Position numbers and translations under genes: made by a program. From the NCBI GenBank assembly GCA_047975205.1, contig JBKEDC010000005.1, positions 94,224 through 158,223 of the forward strand: a stretch of DNA of 64,000 nucleotides, given 5' to 3'. Every line of letters starts with the position of its first letter. The first letter of the stretch is position 1. This DNA is from JBKEDC01 sp047975205. Its GTDB lineage: Bacteria > Bacteroidota > Bacteroidia > Bacteroidales > Prolixibacteraceae. The notes beneath the pieces are model-generated. The model saw only the letters and a list, made by a program, of their open reading frames with translations, did not search any database and was not told the origin of the DNA. This document shows positions 1-9,307 of this stretch, in pieces.

Positions 1-919
1 CTTGGGGCCCGAATAACCCGTCGAGTGAACTGTAATTTATGTTTAATAAATCAGTATGATTATCAGTTCCCATAAATGTTTTATCAAATATAGTAGTGGC
101 AAAATCGGTAATAATACTGTTGATAAAAGGAGTATGCTTTAAAAAATCATAACTGCCGGTTTTATCATACAGTTTCTGCATATCATAGGGGAAAGTATTT
201 TGCTTATCAGAATATCCGGATTCAAATTTGCTGTTATCCTCACTCGAAGCTTTATAACTTTCTTGATTCAGATATAGCATTTCCCATTTTTTGTCAAGGG
301 TTTTTTGTGCATACTTTTTGTTATTGAAAGATAATGCCCAAAGAGGAAATTGATCAATGTAGTAGGAAGAGGAAATCATGTTTCCGCTTGTGTTTTCCAT
401 CCAAAAAGCACCATCGGCAGCATGACCGGCAGAAAGAACTGCTGTTTCGGCATGAGCAGATACAGAATATACTTTAGCCCTTCCATTAGAGTTTAATTTT
501 AGCTCATCACCCAACGTGTTACAAAGTAATTGTTCTGCTGTTTGTTCACCTTCCTTAGAATCTCCGCCTACCGTTTGGTAATTCTCGCTGAGAGTGGCAT
601 TAATCATCTTCCCCGTAACGCTGTTTAGCCAATTGGAATTAATAATCCCATGAAGGGAAGGATAGCTTCCGGTGAATAATGTGGCTGTAGCAGCATCGAT
701 ATTTTGCTCGTTAATATAATTGTGAGCATTTGAGCATAGTGCGCCTTCTTGGAGCAATTGCTTTATACCCCCTTCTTGAAAATTGTAATAGTAGCGTTGC
801 AAGTACTCCGGACGCATATTTTCTACATTAATTATCACAACAACTTTAGGTTTATTTGCAAAACTAGACAAGTGAAATAATACAAGAATAAATAGTATGG
901 ATAAACGAGTAGCTTTCAA
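1..919 (-). CDS. alkaline phosphatase superfamily protein (5' part, cut by window edge)
   Basis: I translated this from the minus strand; it runs off the left edge. It begins with a signal peptide (hydrophobic stretch ILFILVLFHLSSFA), followed by VVVIINVENMRPEYL and ATATLFTGSYPSLHGI. These are the metal-site and nucleophile regions of the type I phosphodiesterase/PafA-like alkaline phosphatases that Bacteroidota export to the periplasm. The first metal ligand is normally Asp (NVDQL-type); here it is Glu, which may alter activity. No ATG lies in frame upstream of the signal peptide, so I use the TTG at 919. It is divergent from bamD. The family call is fairly secure, but the substrate is unknown. 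Confidence 0.75.
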   Translation of the reverse strand, partial: MKATRLSILFILVLFHLSSFANKPKVVVIINVENMRPEYLQRYYYNFQEGGIKQLLQEGALCSNAHNYINEQNIDAATATLFTGSYPSLHGIINSNWLNSVTGKMINATLSENYQTVGGDSKEGEQTAEQLLCNTLGDELKLNSNGRAKVYSVSAHAETAVLSAGHAADGAFWMENTSGNMISSSYYIDQFPLWALSFNNKKYAQKTLDKKWEMLYLNQESYKASSEDNSKFESGYSDKQNTFPYDMQKLYDKTGSYDFLKHTPFINSIITDFATTIFDKTFMGTDNHTDLLNINYSSLDGLFGPQ

Positions 920-1102
920 GGAATTTTGTTTTAAAGGTATTAATAACTAACACACAAAGTAACTCTTTTTTCTTATGAAAACTCAAAACTGTAATTCCTT
1001 TATTATATTTGAAGTTGAACTTTGGTAGGAATACATGTTTGAGCAATGTAAAAATAATAAATAAAATTCTACTAATGGTATTCCAAATTCCAACTGAAGA
1101 CT

Positions 1103-1110
1103 TATCTTTG
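1103..1110 (+). promoter_or_regulatory. Bacteroidota -7 element (TATCTTTG) for bamD operon
   Basis: TATCTTTG matches the TAnnTTTG -7 element of the Bacteroidota primary sigma factor. It ends 5 bases before an in-frame ATG at 1115 and 23 before the ATG at 1133. Transcription would start too late to include the first ATG comfortably, which supports the second as the true start. Confidence 0.6.
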
Positions 1111-1132
1111 CAAAATGCTTAGGAATATTCAC

Positions 1133-1930
1133 ATGAAAGCGATAGTTGGTTTGTTGTTTCTGATTTTAACGACAAGCTGTAGCGAATATCAGAAAGTTTT
1201 AAAAAGCTCTGATTTCGAATATAAATATAAAAAAGCGAAAGAATACTACGAAACCGGAGAGTATGTGCGTGCGTGCGACTTGTATCGAGAGTTGGTAACA
1301 GTTTACCGAGGAACGAGTAAAGCAGATGAAGTTTATTACTACTATGCACAAAGTTATTATGCAACCGGAGATTATCTTTTGGCGGGCCATTGGTTCAGAA
1401 CGTTGGTGTCTGAATACCCGAGAAGCAGTTATCGGAAAGATGCTCAATATATGATTGCTACTTGCTACTATGATGAGTCACCTAATATCCGATTAGACCA
1501 AACTGTCACTCAAAAAGCCATCGATGCGTATCAGCTGTATATTAACCTATTCCCGGCAAGTGATAAGGTAGATGAAGCCAATGATAAAATTGATGAATTG
1601 CATGATAAATTGGTATATAAGTCGTATCTGACAGCCAAATTATATTATGATTTAGAGAACTATAAAGCATCAGTAATTGCACTACAAAATGCTTTGAAAG
1701 AATATCCAAATAGTAGCTATCGAGAAGAACTAATGTATATGCTGCTGCGTTCTAAGTATAATTTGGGTATGCGAAGTGTGGAAAGTTTAAAAGCTGAGCG
1801 TTTAAGCTCTGCTCTCGATGAATATTTTACATTTGTTGACGAATTCCCCGACAGTGAGTATCGCAAAACTGCCGATAAATATTACGAGGATATATCAGCT
1901 GAGTTAGATTATAAAAAAGACGACATTTAA
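1133..1930 (+). CDS. bamD: outer membrane assembly lipoprotein BamD
   Basis: A 265-aa TPR lipoprotein of the BAM complex, which inserts beta-barrel proteins in the outer membrane. The start at 1133 gives a clean lipoprotein signal (KAIVGLLFLILTTSC) with the lipobox Cys at residue 16. TPR-like repeats follow (e.g. AKEYYETGEYVRACDLYREL, YYYYAQSYYATGDYLLAGHW). Length and repeat layout fit Bacteroidota BamD (YfiO family). It heads a rightward run with rpoZ 12 bases downstream. The partner bamA is at 52.4 kb in this window. An upstream in-frame ATG at 1115 is less likely because it sits on the promoter. Confidence 0.9.
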   Translation: MKAIVGLLFLILTTSCSEYQKVLKSSDFEYKYKKAKEYYETGEYVRACDLYRELVTVYRGTSKADEVYYYYAQSYYATGDYLLAGHWFRTLVSEYPRSSYRKDAQYMIATCYYDESPNIRLDQTVTQKAIDAYQLYINLFPASDKVDEANDKIDELHDKLVYKSYLTAKLYYDLENYKASVIALQNALKEYPNSSYREELMYMLLRSKYNLGMRSVESLKAERLSSALDEYFTFVDEFPDSEYRKTADKYYEDISAELDYKKDDI

Positions 1931-1942
1931 TTATAGAATCGA

Positions 1943-2263
1943 ATGGATTTTAAAAAAGTAAAAGCAGAGGGTACAACTGTACCAAGAAATTTGAAAGATC
2001 TTGAAGAAGAGACGGGAAACATCTATGAAACAGTGATGATTCTTGCAAAACGTGCAAACCAAATTTCATCGGAGATGAAAGAGGAATTAAATCACAAACT
2101 TCAAGAGTTTGCATCATATAACGATAATCTTGAAGAAGTTTTTGAGAATCGAGAACAGATAGAAATTTCAAAATATTATGAGCGTTTACCAAAGCCAACT
2201 TTAATTGCTTGCGAGGAATTGAAGAATCATAATATCTATCACCGAAATCCTATCGAAGAATAG
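1943..2263 (+). CDS. rpoZ: RNA polymerase omega subunit (Rpb6-type RpoZ)
   Basis: A 106-aa protein with the Bacteroidota omega signature: N-terminal strand, GNIYETVMILAKRANQIS, EFASYNDNLEEVFENREQIEISKYYERLPKPTLIA. This is the RpoZ/Rpb6 fold that stabilises the beta' subunit of RNA polymerase. Many genomes annotate it only as a hypothetical protein. It lies between bamD and coaBC, an arrangement common in Bacteroides-like genomes. The ATG at 1943 needs no alternative. Confidence 0.88.
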   Translation: MDFKKVKAEGTTVPRNLKDLEEETGNIYETVMILAKRANQISSEMKEELNHKLQEFASYNDNLEEVFENREQIEISKYYERLPKPTLIACEELKNHNIYHRNPIEE

Positions 2264-2283
2264 AATAAAATATCTTGTTTTAC

Positions 2284-3492
2284 ATGAGGTTGCGAGATAA
2301 AAATATAGTACTAGGTATAACCGGAAGCATAGCTGCATATAAAGCGGCTATGCTTTTGAGGTTATTGGTAAAAGAAGGTGCTCAAGTGCAGGTGGTGATG
2401 ACTCCTGCCGGCAAACAGTTCATCACTCCGGTAACTATGAGTGCTCTTTCCGGTAGAGCTGTTGCATCGGAGTTTTTTTCAGCTAACGATGGGACCTGGC
2501 ATTCTCATGTCGATATGGGACAATGGGCAGATTTAACTCTCATAGCTCCGGTTACTGCTGCAACTATTGGAAAAATGGCTAATGGAATTGCAGATAATTT
2601 ATTAGTAACAACATACTTGTCTGCTAAGAATGATGTTATGTTAGCTCCAGCTATGGATTTGGATATGTTTCAGCATCCGTCAACACAAAGAAACTTGGAA
2701 ATGCTGAAGTCTTTTGGTAACATCATTATACAGCCGGAAGATGGTGTTTTGGCAAGTGGTTTGCACGGAAAGGGGCGTATGGCAGAGCCTGAACATATCG
2801 TTGATGAAGTTGTGGCATATTTTAATTCAAAAAAAAAACTTCAGGGCAAACATTTCTTGCTAACAGCGGGTCCTACTTATGAGCGTATCGATCCTGTTCG
2901 TTTCATAGGAAACTACTCGTCGGGAAAAATGGGATATGCTTTAGCTGAAGAATTAGCCAATTTAGGTGCGCAAGTCAGCCTAATTAGTGGTCCTGTAAAT
3001 ATTAAATTAGATAACTCTAACGTAGATTTAATTTTTGTAGAATCGGCTCAAGAAATGAAAGAAGTTGCAGTGAAATTATTTCCTTCATGTGATGCGGCAA
3101 TAATGTGTGCGGCAGTTGCCGATTATCGACCAAAAAATACAGACAACCAAAAAATTAAACGAGAGCATGCGTCTAGTGTATCTATCGATTTAATAGCTAA
3201 TGATGATATCGCAGCTTGTTTAGGTAATTTGAAAACAAAGACACAGCTACTTGTGGGATTTGCTTTGGAAACTCAAAACGAGTTTCGTAATGCCTTGAAT
3301 AAACTTAAGCGGAAGAAGCTAGATTTGATTGTATTAAACTCTCTTCAAGATAAAGGCGCTGGTTTTGCTGTAGATACAAATAAGGTTTGCATTATTGATG
3401 TTGAAGGAAACTCTTTGCAATTTCCATTGAAACCTAAAAAAGAGGTAGCGAAAGATATTATAACTGAAATTATTAGTCGATTGCCTAATTAG
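2284..3492 (+). CDS. coaBC: bifunctional phosphopantothenoylcysteine decarboxylase/phosphopantothenate-cysteine ligase
   Basis: A 402-aa fused CoaBC (Dfp) that makes 4'-phosphopantetheine for coenzyme A in the cytosol. The CoaC half (about 1-185) starts NIVLGITGSIAAYKAA, carries the catalytic His in WHSHVDMG, and has APAMDLDMF in place of the classic PAMN motif, as is usual in Bacteroidota. The CoaB half (about 190-400) has LTAGPTYERIDPVRFIGN, AAVADYRPKN and LLVGFALET. I chose the ATG at 2284 because homologues begin at MRLRDKNIVLG; an ATG 9 bases earlier adds three residues. Confidence 0.92.
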   Translation: MRLRDKNIVLGITGSIAAYKAAMLLRLLVKEGAQVQVVMTPAGKQFITPVTMSALSGRAVASEFFSANDGTWHSHVDMGQWADLTLIAPVTAATIGKMANGIADNLLVTTYLSAKNDVMLAPAMDLDMFQHPSTQRNLEMLKSFGNIIIQPEDGVLASGLHGKGRMAEPEHIVDEVVAYFNSKKKLQGKHFLLTAGPTYERIDPVRFIGNYSSGKMGYALAEELANLGAQVSLISGPVNIKLDNSNVDLIFVESAQEMKEVAVKLFPSCDAAIMCAAVADYRPKNTDNQKIKREHASSVSIDLIANDDIAACLGNLKTKTQLLVGFALETQNEFRNALNKLKRKKLDLIVLNSLQDKGAGFAVDTNKVCIIDVEGNSLQFPLKPKKEVAKDIITEIISRLPN

Positions 3493-3509
3493 AATTACAT
3501 TGCATCTCT

Positions 3510-4415
3510 ATGGAGAAAATAATATTACTAATATCATTCGTAATAACATCACTTGTAGTAGATGCACAAGAGTTGCGATGTAATGTAACCGTAAATTATA
3601 ATAAAATAAAGGAAGCCAACTCGAATACTTTTAGTACAATGCAAACTGCTCTTACTCAGTTTATGAATGAGCGCAGATGGACCTCGGATGTTTTTGAACA
3701 GCCGGAGCGGATAGATTGTAATTTAGTTATACAGTTGGATGAGCAAGTGGCAACAAATGAGTTTAAAGGCTCTGTAATAGTACAGCTACGCCGTCCAATT
3801 TACGATACAAGTTATGAAAGTACACTTCTAAATATTAAAGATAATGACTTCCACATAAAGTATTCTGAATTTGAGCCTTTAGTTTTCAATGAGTCATCAA
3901 ACACAGATAATCTGACGAGCATTATGGCATTTTATGCTTATATAATCTTAGGAATAGATTATGATTCGTTTGCTCCTAATGCCGGAGATGACTACTTCCA
4001 AAGAGCAATGCATATTGTAAATAATGCTCAAAACACATCGTATGAAGGATGGAAATCATATGAGAGCGAAGTAAATAGGTATTGGTTAGCCGAGAATTTA
4101 ACTAATAGAGCTTATTCTGTATTTCGGCAATCAATATATGATTATCATAGAAAAGGATTAGATGAGATGGCTCATTCCTCCACGGACGGGAGAGCTGTGG
4201 TGGCAGATGTAATTTCTAATCTAGCGAAACTTTACAGAACTCGACCAAGTCTATACCTATTTAATATATTCTTTGATGCCAAAACTACAGAACTAATAAA
4301 TATTTTCTCAGGATCATCAGGCGAAGAGTTGAATCGGGCTGTTAAGTCACTTTCAGAGATGGATCCGTCTAATAGTGCAAAGTATCGAGAACTAAAGAGT
4401 AAGCAGTCTTTTTAA
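3510..4415 (+). CDS. DUF4835 family exported protein (PorD-like)
   Basis: A 301-aa exported protein with signal peptide (IILLISFVITSLVVDAQ) followed by ELRCNVTVNYNKI and the FMNERRWTSDVF segment typical of DUF4835. The family is restricted to Bacteroidota and almost always sits between coaBC and recN, as here. Some annotation sources call it PorD, linked to type IX secretion; I treat that as a family-level name, not a demonstrated role. The gene begins 17 bases after coaBC and ends 16 before recN, so it is probably in their operon. Confidence 0.8.
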   Translation: MEKIILLISFVITSLVVDAQELRCNVTVNYNKIKEANSNTFSTMQTALTQFMNERRWTSDVFEQPERIDCNLVIQLDEQVATNEFKGSVIVQLRRPIYDTSYESTLLNIKDNDFHIKYSEFEPLVFNESSNTDNLTSIMAFYAYIILGIDYDSFAPNAGDDYFQRAMHIVNNAQNTSYEGWKSYESEVNRYWLAENLTNRAYSVFRQSIYDYHRKGLDEMAHSSTDGRAVVADVISNLAKLYRTRPSLYLFNIFFDAKTTELINIFSGSSGEELNRAVKSLSEMDPSNSAKYRELKSKQSF

Positions 4416-4431
4416 CTTTAATTGAATTATA

Positions 4432-6084
4432 ATGCTTCAGGAATTATATATATCCAATTACGCTCTTATTGAAGAGCTTCACATTAAATATTACAGACGA
4501 TTTAATATTATTACAGGTGAAACAGGCGCAGGTAAATCAATTATATTGGGTGCTTTAGGATTAATAATGGGGCAGCGAGCTGACCTGTCAGTTTTGCGTA
4601 ATACTGAGATTAAATGTGTAGTTGAAGCTATATTTAATGTCCAAAGTCTCAACTTAGAGAAGTTGTTTGATGATAATGACATAGATTATGACAAGCAAAC
4701 AATCCTTCGTAGAGAAATAAGCCCCAAAGGTAAGTCGAGGGCTTTTATAAATGATACTCCTGTTACACTGAAAGTACTGCAGAATATATCTTCTTGTTTA
4801 ATTGACATTCACTCTCAGCATCAAAATCTTTTATTGAGCGATAATTCTTTTCAACTAGATTTAGTTGATCTTGTAGCTGAAAATAGGCAGCTGTTAGATG
4901 TATACGACGAAAAGTTCAGATACTATCAGCAACAAAAACGAGCGCTACAAGACCTGATAATAAAAGCAGAGCGAACAAAGGGCGACTTAGATTACCTCCA
5001 ATTCCAATTCACACAGCTCGAAGAAGCCAAGTTGAAAGGCGATGAGCAAGAATTATTAGAGGAGGAACAATCAACCTTAGAACATGTAGAGGAGATAAAA
5101 TTGACTTTCGGTAGCTTTACAGAAGAAATGTCTCAAGATGAGGTTGGTGTACTTGCTAGGTTAAAGGAGCATTTAGCTAAGTTCAGGAAGATGGCAGACA
5201 TTGCTCCTACGGCTAAAGAATTGTCAGAACGTTTAGAATCTTCTTATTTAGAACTAAAGGATATAAATGATGAGTGTGCAATCCTCACAGATGAAATAGA
5301 ATATAATCCGGAACGAATAAATGAAATCACGGATCGATTGAATCTTATTTATTCTTTGCAACAGAAATTCAGAACTGAATCTGTACAAGGATTAATGGAT
5401 TTGCGCGATGAGTTTGAAACAAAAATAGAACAAATATCTTCGTCTGATGATAATATTGAGAAACAAAAAACTATAGTAGAAGTTCTTTTATCCGAATTGA
5501 CAAATATGTCGGAGGGTATCAGTGAAAGACGACTAGCAGCAGCTCCATCAATAGAGCAAGACATTGAAAGTGTATTGCACAAGCTAGGAATGCCTAATGC
5601 TAGATTTAAGTTGAATTTCAAACGGTTAGAATCAATAACGAATACCGGGATTGATACGCTTATGTTTGCATTTGCAGGAAATAAAAATAGTGGATTACAA
5701 GATATAAGTAAGGTGGCATCAGGAGGAGAGATCTCTCGTGTTATGTTAGCTGTAAAATCACTGATAGCTAAAAAAAAGTCATTGCCAAGTATTGTTTTTG
5801 ATGAAATAGACACCGGAATATCAGGAGAGGTTGCCGTTAAAATGGGGGATATTTTAAAAGAACTATCCGAGAATGTTCAAATTCTAAATATTACGCATCT
5901 ACCCCAAATCGCAGCAAAAGGAACACACCACTTTAAGGTGTATAAATACGATAAAGGAGAGCAAACCTTCACGTCAATCAAAGAATTGGGAACAGAGGAG
6001 CGTGTAGATGAACTAGCCTTAATGTTGGCAGGTGAAGGAGCTACAGAAGCAGCTCGTCAAGCAGCCCGTGAGCTGCTTAACTAA
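4432..6084 (+). CDS. recN: DNA repair protein RecN
   Basis: A 550-aa SMC-like ATPase that acts at double-strand breaks during recombinational repair. Walker A is ITGETGAGKSIILGALG (Lys35). A long coiled-coil middle (about 150-370) follows. The C-terminal lobe has the ABC signature VASGGEISRVMLAVKSL and Walker B IVFDEIDTGISG, then NITHLPQIAAKG. Length matches the family. It is the last gene of the rightward run and ends 10 bases from the convergent alcohol dehydrogenase gene. Confidence 0.95.
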   Translation: MLQELYISNYALIEELHIKYYRRFNIITGETGAGKSIILGALGLIMGQRADLSVLRNTEIKCVVEAIFNVQSLNLEKLFDDNDIDYDKQTILRREISPKGKSRAFINDTPVTLKVLQNISSCLIDIHSQHQNLLLSDNSFQLDLVDLVAENRQLLDVYDEKFRYYQQQKRALQDLIIKAERTKGDLDYLQFQFTQLEEAKLKGDEQELLEEEQSTLEHVEEIKLTFGSFTEEMSQDEVGVLARLKEHLAKFRKMADIAPTAKELSERLESSYLELKDINDECAILTDEIEYNPERINEITDRLNLIYSLQQKFRTESVQGLMDLRDEFETKIEQISSSDDNIEKQKTIVEVLLSELTNMSEGISERRLAAAPSIEQDIESVLHKLGMPNARFKLNFKRLESITNTGIDTLMFAFAGNKNSGLQDISKVASGGEISRVMLAVKSLIAKKKSLPSIVFDEIDTGISGEVAVKMGDILKELSENVQILNITHLPQIAAKGTHHFKVYKYDKGEQTFTSIKELGTEERVDELALMLAGEGATEAARQAARELLN

Positions 6085-6094
6085 GCTTATTTTT

Positions 6095-7252
6095 TTATAA
6101 TCGCGACCGTAAAATAATGCCGACAGCTTTCCAATCGATGTCTTTATGTTCACCATCGTGTTTGTTTCGTTCTTTGAAACGACGTTCGATTTCACAAATA
6201 CTTTCTTCTCCTACATTGTAGTCAGATAGACAGCAAGAAATGCCCATTTTATGAAAAAAGTTGATTGTGGCATTAATAATAGTATTAATCCTTTCATCTT
6301 TAGAACCTAGTGTAATGCCAAACACTCTTTCTCCATATTGTAAAATTTTACTTTCCTTATCTTCTCGTTTGTAGTGCATTACACCCGGTAAAACAATAGC
6401 TAAAGTCTTGGCATGATCTATTCCATGTAGAGCTGTAAGCTCATGTCCGATTTGATGTGTACTCCAATCTTGTGCAACACCAACAGCTATCCAATGATTT
6501 AACGCATTAGTGGCACACCACATATAATTAGCAGCAGCCTCGTAGTTTGTTTTGTCGACGAGCACTTTGGAACCCTCTTCAATAAGTGTTTTTAGAATAC
6601 CTTCTGCATATCGATCTTGCAATGGCGAATTTACATTATAAGTAAGATATTGCTCAATAGTGTGTACGAACGAATCGACCACGCCATTAGCAATCTGATT
6701 ATCAGGCAAGGTGGCTATACATTCCGGATCTAGAATAGAGAATTGAGGGTAAACGAGCAAACTTTGAAACCCGAGTTTCTCTTTGTTTTGCAATCGAGAT
6801 ATCACGGCATTGCCATTCATTTCAGATCCGGTTGCCGGCAAGGTCATAACACACCCTATGGGCAAAGCTTGCTTCACGGCATTACCTCCCGATCTTAGGA
6901 TGTCCCATTTGTGCTCTCCTTCGTAACAATGAGCTGCAGCGATAAATTTAGTTCCATCGAGAACAGATCCGCCTCCAACGGCCAATAGAAAATCTACTTT
7001 TTCATGTTGGCAAATTTCTACGGCTTGCATCAATGTTTCATATTTCGGATTTGGTTCAATACCTCCAAATTCAATAATGTCGAGTCCTTTAGTTGCCTCT
7101 AGCACTTGATTGTAAATGCCATTCTTAAAAATACTGCCACCGCCATAAGTCATTAGAATCTTTCCGGTTCTAGGAAGCTCATTGGGTAATTCAGCTATTT
7201 GTCCTTTTCCGAATAAAATTTTTACCGGATTCTTATAGGTAAAATTTAACAT
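6095..7252 (-). CDS. iron-containing alcohol dehydrogenase (YqhD/BdhA type)
   Basis: A 385-aa cytosolic NAD(P)H-dependent aldehyde reductase of the iron-activated ADH family. The Rossmann-like half has MTYGGGSIFKNGIY and VGGGSVLDGTKFIA. The metal-binding half has VVDSFVHTIEQYL, HELTALHGIDHAKTLA and further His residues that supply the Fe/Zn ligands. It begins like YqhD/butanol dehydrogenases (NFTYKNPVKILFGKGQI). The substrate cannot be told from sequence; broad short-chain or lipid-derived aldehydes are usual for YqhD. A TACTTTTG -7 element lies upstream. Confidence 0.88.
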   Translation of the reverse strand: MLNFTYKNPVKILFGKGQIAELPNELPRTGKILMTYGGGSIFKNGIYNQVLEATKGLDIIEFGGIEPNPKYETLMQAVEICQHEKVDFLLAVGGGSVLDGTKFIAAAHCYEGEHKWDILRSGGNAVKQALPIGCVMTLPATGSEMNGNAVISRLQNKEKLGFQSLLVYPQFSILDPECIATLPDNQIANGVVDSFVHTIEQYLTYNVNSPLQDRYAEGILKTLIEEGSKVLVDKTNYEAAANYMWCATNALNHWIAVGVAQDWSTHQIGHELTALHGIDHAKTLAIVLPGVMHYKREDKESKILQYGERVFGITLGSKDERINTIINATINFFHKMGISCCLSDYNVGEESICEIERRFKERNKHDGEHKDIDWKAVGIILRSRL

Positions 7253-7279
7253 GAGCTATTTTTTTATAATTTGATACGA

Positions 7280-7287
7280 CAAAAGTA
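7280..7287 (-). promoter_or_regulatory. -7 element (TACTTTTG) for the alcohol dehydrogenase gene
   Basis: Read on the minus strand, TACTTTTG fits TAnnTTTG and lies 28 bases upstream of the ATG at 7252. I see no clear TTTG partner at the usual distance. Confidence 0.45.
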
Positions 7288-7781
7288 TAAATATAAGTAT
7301 AAATATAGTCGTTAAAGTATCATAGAAGATATTATTTTTTAACGATTAATGAACAACTACATGCTATTTAGAATCGAAATATGATTTACGAACGTATATA
7401 AAATGCTTTTTTAGGGCATATATTTTTTTGCAGAAAACAATAGAAAAACGTTTTTATGCCCATACTTCTCAAAGAAATAGAATAAAAATTGCTGCTTGCA
7501 TCAATTATCAGTAAAGGATGAACTAAAAAGATGCTTTGATGATTTATGTTCTGTCGATAATAGCCTCTCAAAGTGTTTTTATGTGCTATAATTTCCTATA
7601 AAAACATGTAACATATTGAAGTGTAAGTTATTATATTTATTTTCTAGATTGCCAAAACCTTCTAGACATAGTTTGCTGAACTTTAATGCTTGCATCGTGT
7701 TGATTTATGCACAATTTATTGCAGCTTCATTATTCTATTTATTGTTGTATTTTTACGAGTACCAATTTTTATAAAAGGCGT
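7288..7781. other. AT-rich intergenic region, no gene seen
   Basis: About 490 bases between two divergent transcription units. Open frames here are short and lack family resemblance. It contains upstream sequence of both genes but no convincing hairpin or repeat. Confidence 0.4.
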
Positions 7782-7789
7782 TATTTTTG
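7782..7789 (+). promoter_or_regulatory. -7 element (TATTTTTG) for the VTT protein gene
   Basis: TATTTTTG ends 9 bases before the ATG at 7798. It falls inside the longer reading frame that begins at 7690, so that frame's first 36 codons are probably untranscribed upstream DNA. Confidence 0.5.
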
Positions 7790-7797
7790 CACTTGAA

Positions 7798-8367
7798 ATG
7801 AATGAGAAAATAAAATTTTTATTACAGAATTTACTTAAAGCATTTTTGTATTTCGCAATCCTAGTATTCATTTACTTGCTTTCTGAGAAGTATATATTTG
7901 CGCCTCATAAAGAGGAATGGAAAATGTATTTATATGCTAGAACACCATTGGTTTACTTAAGTTATATGTGCTCTGAAATTTTTTTTGGAATACTTCCTCC
8001 GGAACTCTATATGAAGTGGGCTTTACACAAGCAAGGAGTGTTAAATTATTGGCAAGATGTAACTTTGTTTGCCTTTATATCTTATGGAGCAGGCATACTA
8101 GCCTTTTATAGTGGAAGATGGTTAAGAGGCTCGCGACTTTTTAGATATTCAAGTAGAAAAGCCTTGAAAGATTTATGGCCAAAGTTTAGAAAGTATGGCT
8201 CAGTGTTAATTATTACGGCAGCCATGACACCCTTGCCATGGGCTTTAGTAAGCATGTTAGTTGGAACTACAGACTATAAAATTAAACGTTATTTACTATT
8301 TGCGTTATCTCGTTTACTTCGATATGCTATTTATGGTTATGTGGTTTACCATTCAATTGATATTTAA
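7798..8367 (+). CDS. VTT-domain (DedA/YqaA-like) inner membrane protein
   Basis: A 189-aa multi-pass membrane protein: TM at about 10-30, then SYMCSEIFFGILPPELYMKWAL, FISYGAGILAFYSGRWLRG, and a C-terminal segment KYGSVLIITAAMTPLPWALVSMLVG. The latter resembles the VTT/SNARE-associated core of YqaA and DedA proteins, several of which are lipid scramblases or transporters. The exact substrate is unknown. I start at the ATG at 7798 because a promoter element overlaps the upstream part of the frame and the N-terminus MNEKIKFLLQNLLKA is a normal cytosolic lead-in to the first TM. Confidence 0.7.
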   Translation: MNEKIKFLLQNLLKAFLYFAILVFIYLLSEKYIFAPHKEEWKMYLYARTPLVYLSYMCSEIFFGILPPELYMKWALHKQGVLNYWQDVTLFAFISYGAGILAFYSGRWLRGSRLFRYSSRKALKDLWPKFRKYGSVLIITAAMTPLPWALVSMLVGTTDYKIKRYLLFALSRLLRYAIYGYVVYHSIDI

Positions 8368-8487
8368 GAGAAAAGAATATTGCAGATAGTGTAAGAATAG
8401 ATCTTACGAAATAATTTTCTTGAAGTAAGAATAATGAAAAAATAGAGAATATAATCTTAAGAAAAGATTGTTTTATATATATGTAGA

Positions 8488-8516
8488 TTGTTTATAAAGA
8501 ATTATTGCTAAATTTG
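8488..8516 (+). promoter_or_regulatory. promoter (TTG-N18-TAAATTTG) for the DUF4890-like gene
   Basis: TTG at 8488-8490, 18 bases, then TAAATTTG at 8509-8516. The predicted transcript has a leader of roughly 165 bases before the ATG at 8689. The rest of the 8368-8688 gap is AT-rich with no gene that I can see. Confidence 0.5.
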
Positions 8517-8688
8517 ATGAGGTTAGTATCCAATACATTAAATTCGTAAAATATTTTATTGATATGCTGTGAACAGGGAGCTAAATGCTTAGTAAATGTT
8601 AATTATTAGTTGATTGATTAAACGAATGCAGATTTAGCTAGTCCATCAAAGAAGCACACGAATATATAATTAGATTTATAGCAAGATT

Positions 8689-9189
8689 ATGAAAAGAATT
8701 TTTTTAACATTAGCAATTATAGTTGGCTTAAGTAGTGTAACTATGGCTCAGCGAGGAACAGGAACTCGTCCGTCACAATCAAAAGAATATCAGCATCGAG
8801 CTCCCGGGGGTCCCGGTGGCAAGCGAATGTCTCCGGAAGAAAGAATTACCAAACAAATGGAGAGATTCTCTAAAAAATTAGAGCTAACAGAAGAACAGCA
8901 AACAAAAGTGAAAGCTGTTTTAGAAGCTCAAGCAGCAGAAATGCAGACCCAAATGGAAAGCATGCGCGAGCAAATGGGAGATGATCCGGAAGCTATGCAT
9001 GAACAAATGGAGGCTAATCGAGATGCTATGCATGAGCAAATGGAGGCCAGAATGGAAAAAAATGATGCTCAGATTAAAGCTCTTTTAACAGAAGACCAAA
9101 AAGTGCTTTATGATGAGATGAAAGGAGAAATGAAGGAAAGAATGGAAAAAGAACGGCGACCTTCCATTAATCATGCTGATGAAGATTAA
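8689..9189 (+). CDS. periplasmic DUF4890/CpxP-Spy-like protein
   Basis: A 166-aa exported protein. The signal peptide FLTLAIIVGLSSVTMAQ is followed by a Gly/Pro linker (RAPGGPGGKRMSP) and a long amphipathic helical part rich in Met, Glu and Gln. The segment EQMEANRDAMHEQMEA contains an imperfect internal repeat. A LTEEQQTKVKAVL motif resembles the LTxxQ motif of Spy/CpxP periplasmic chaperones, and DUF4890 is the Bacteroides family with this layout. The chaperone or stress role is inferred from that similarity. A strong terminator follows. Confidence 0.6.
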   Translation: MKRIFLTLAIIVGLSSVTMAQRGTGTRPSQSKEYQHRAPGGPGGKRMSPEERITKQMERFSKKLELTEEQQTKVKAVLEAQAAEMQTQMESMREQMGDDPEAMHEQMEANRDAMHEQMEARMEKNDAQIKALLTEDQKVLYDEMKGEMKERMEKERRPSINHADED

Positions 9190-9213
9190 TCTGTAAAATG
9201 CCAGATATATATA

Positions 9214-9251
9214 AAGAGAATGTCCAAAAAGTTTTGGGCATTCTCTTTTTT
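9214..9251 (+). terminator. rho-independent terminator
   Basis: AAGAGAATGTCCAAAA pairs with TTTTGGGCATTCTCTT (one G-U), followed by a T run. It ends the DUF4890-like transcript 25 bases after its stop. Confidence 0.8.
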
Positions 9252-9307
9252 ACTTTTAATTTATAAGCAACTGTTGTTATTGCCTGCAAGGCAAAACTGT
9301 AACAAAA

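Noticed and set aside
7690..7797. N-terminal extension of the VTT protein gene
   Set aside because: A promoter -7 element lies within it and relatives begin near the Met at 7798.
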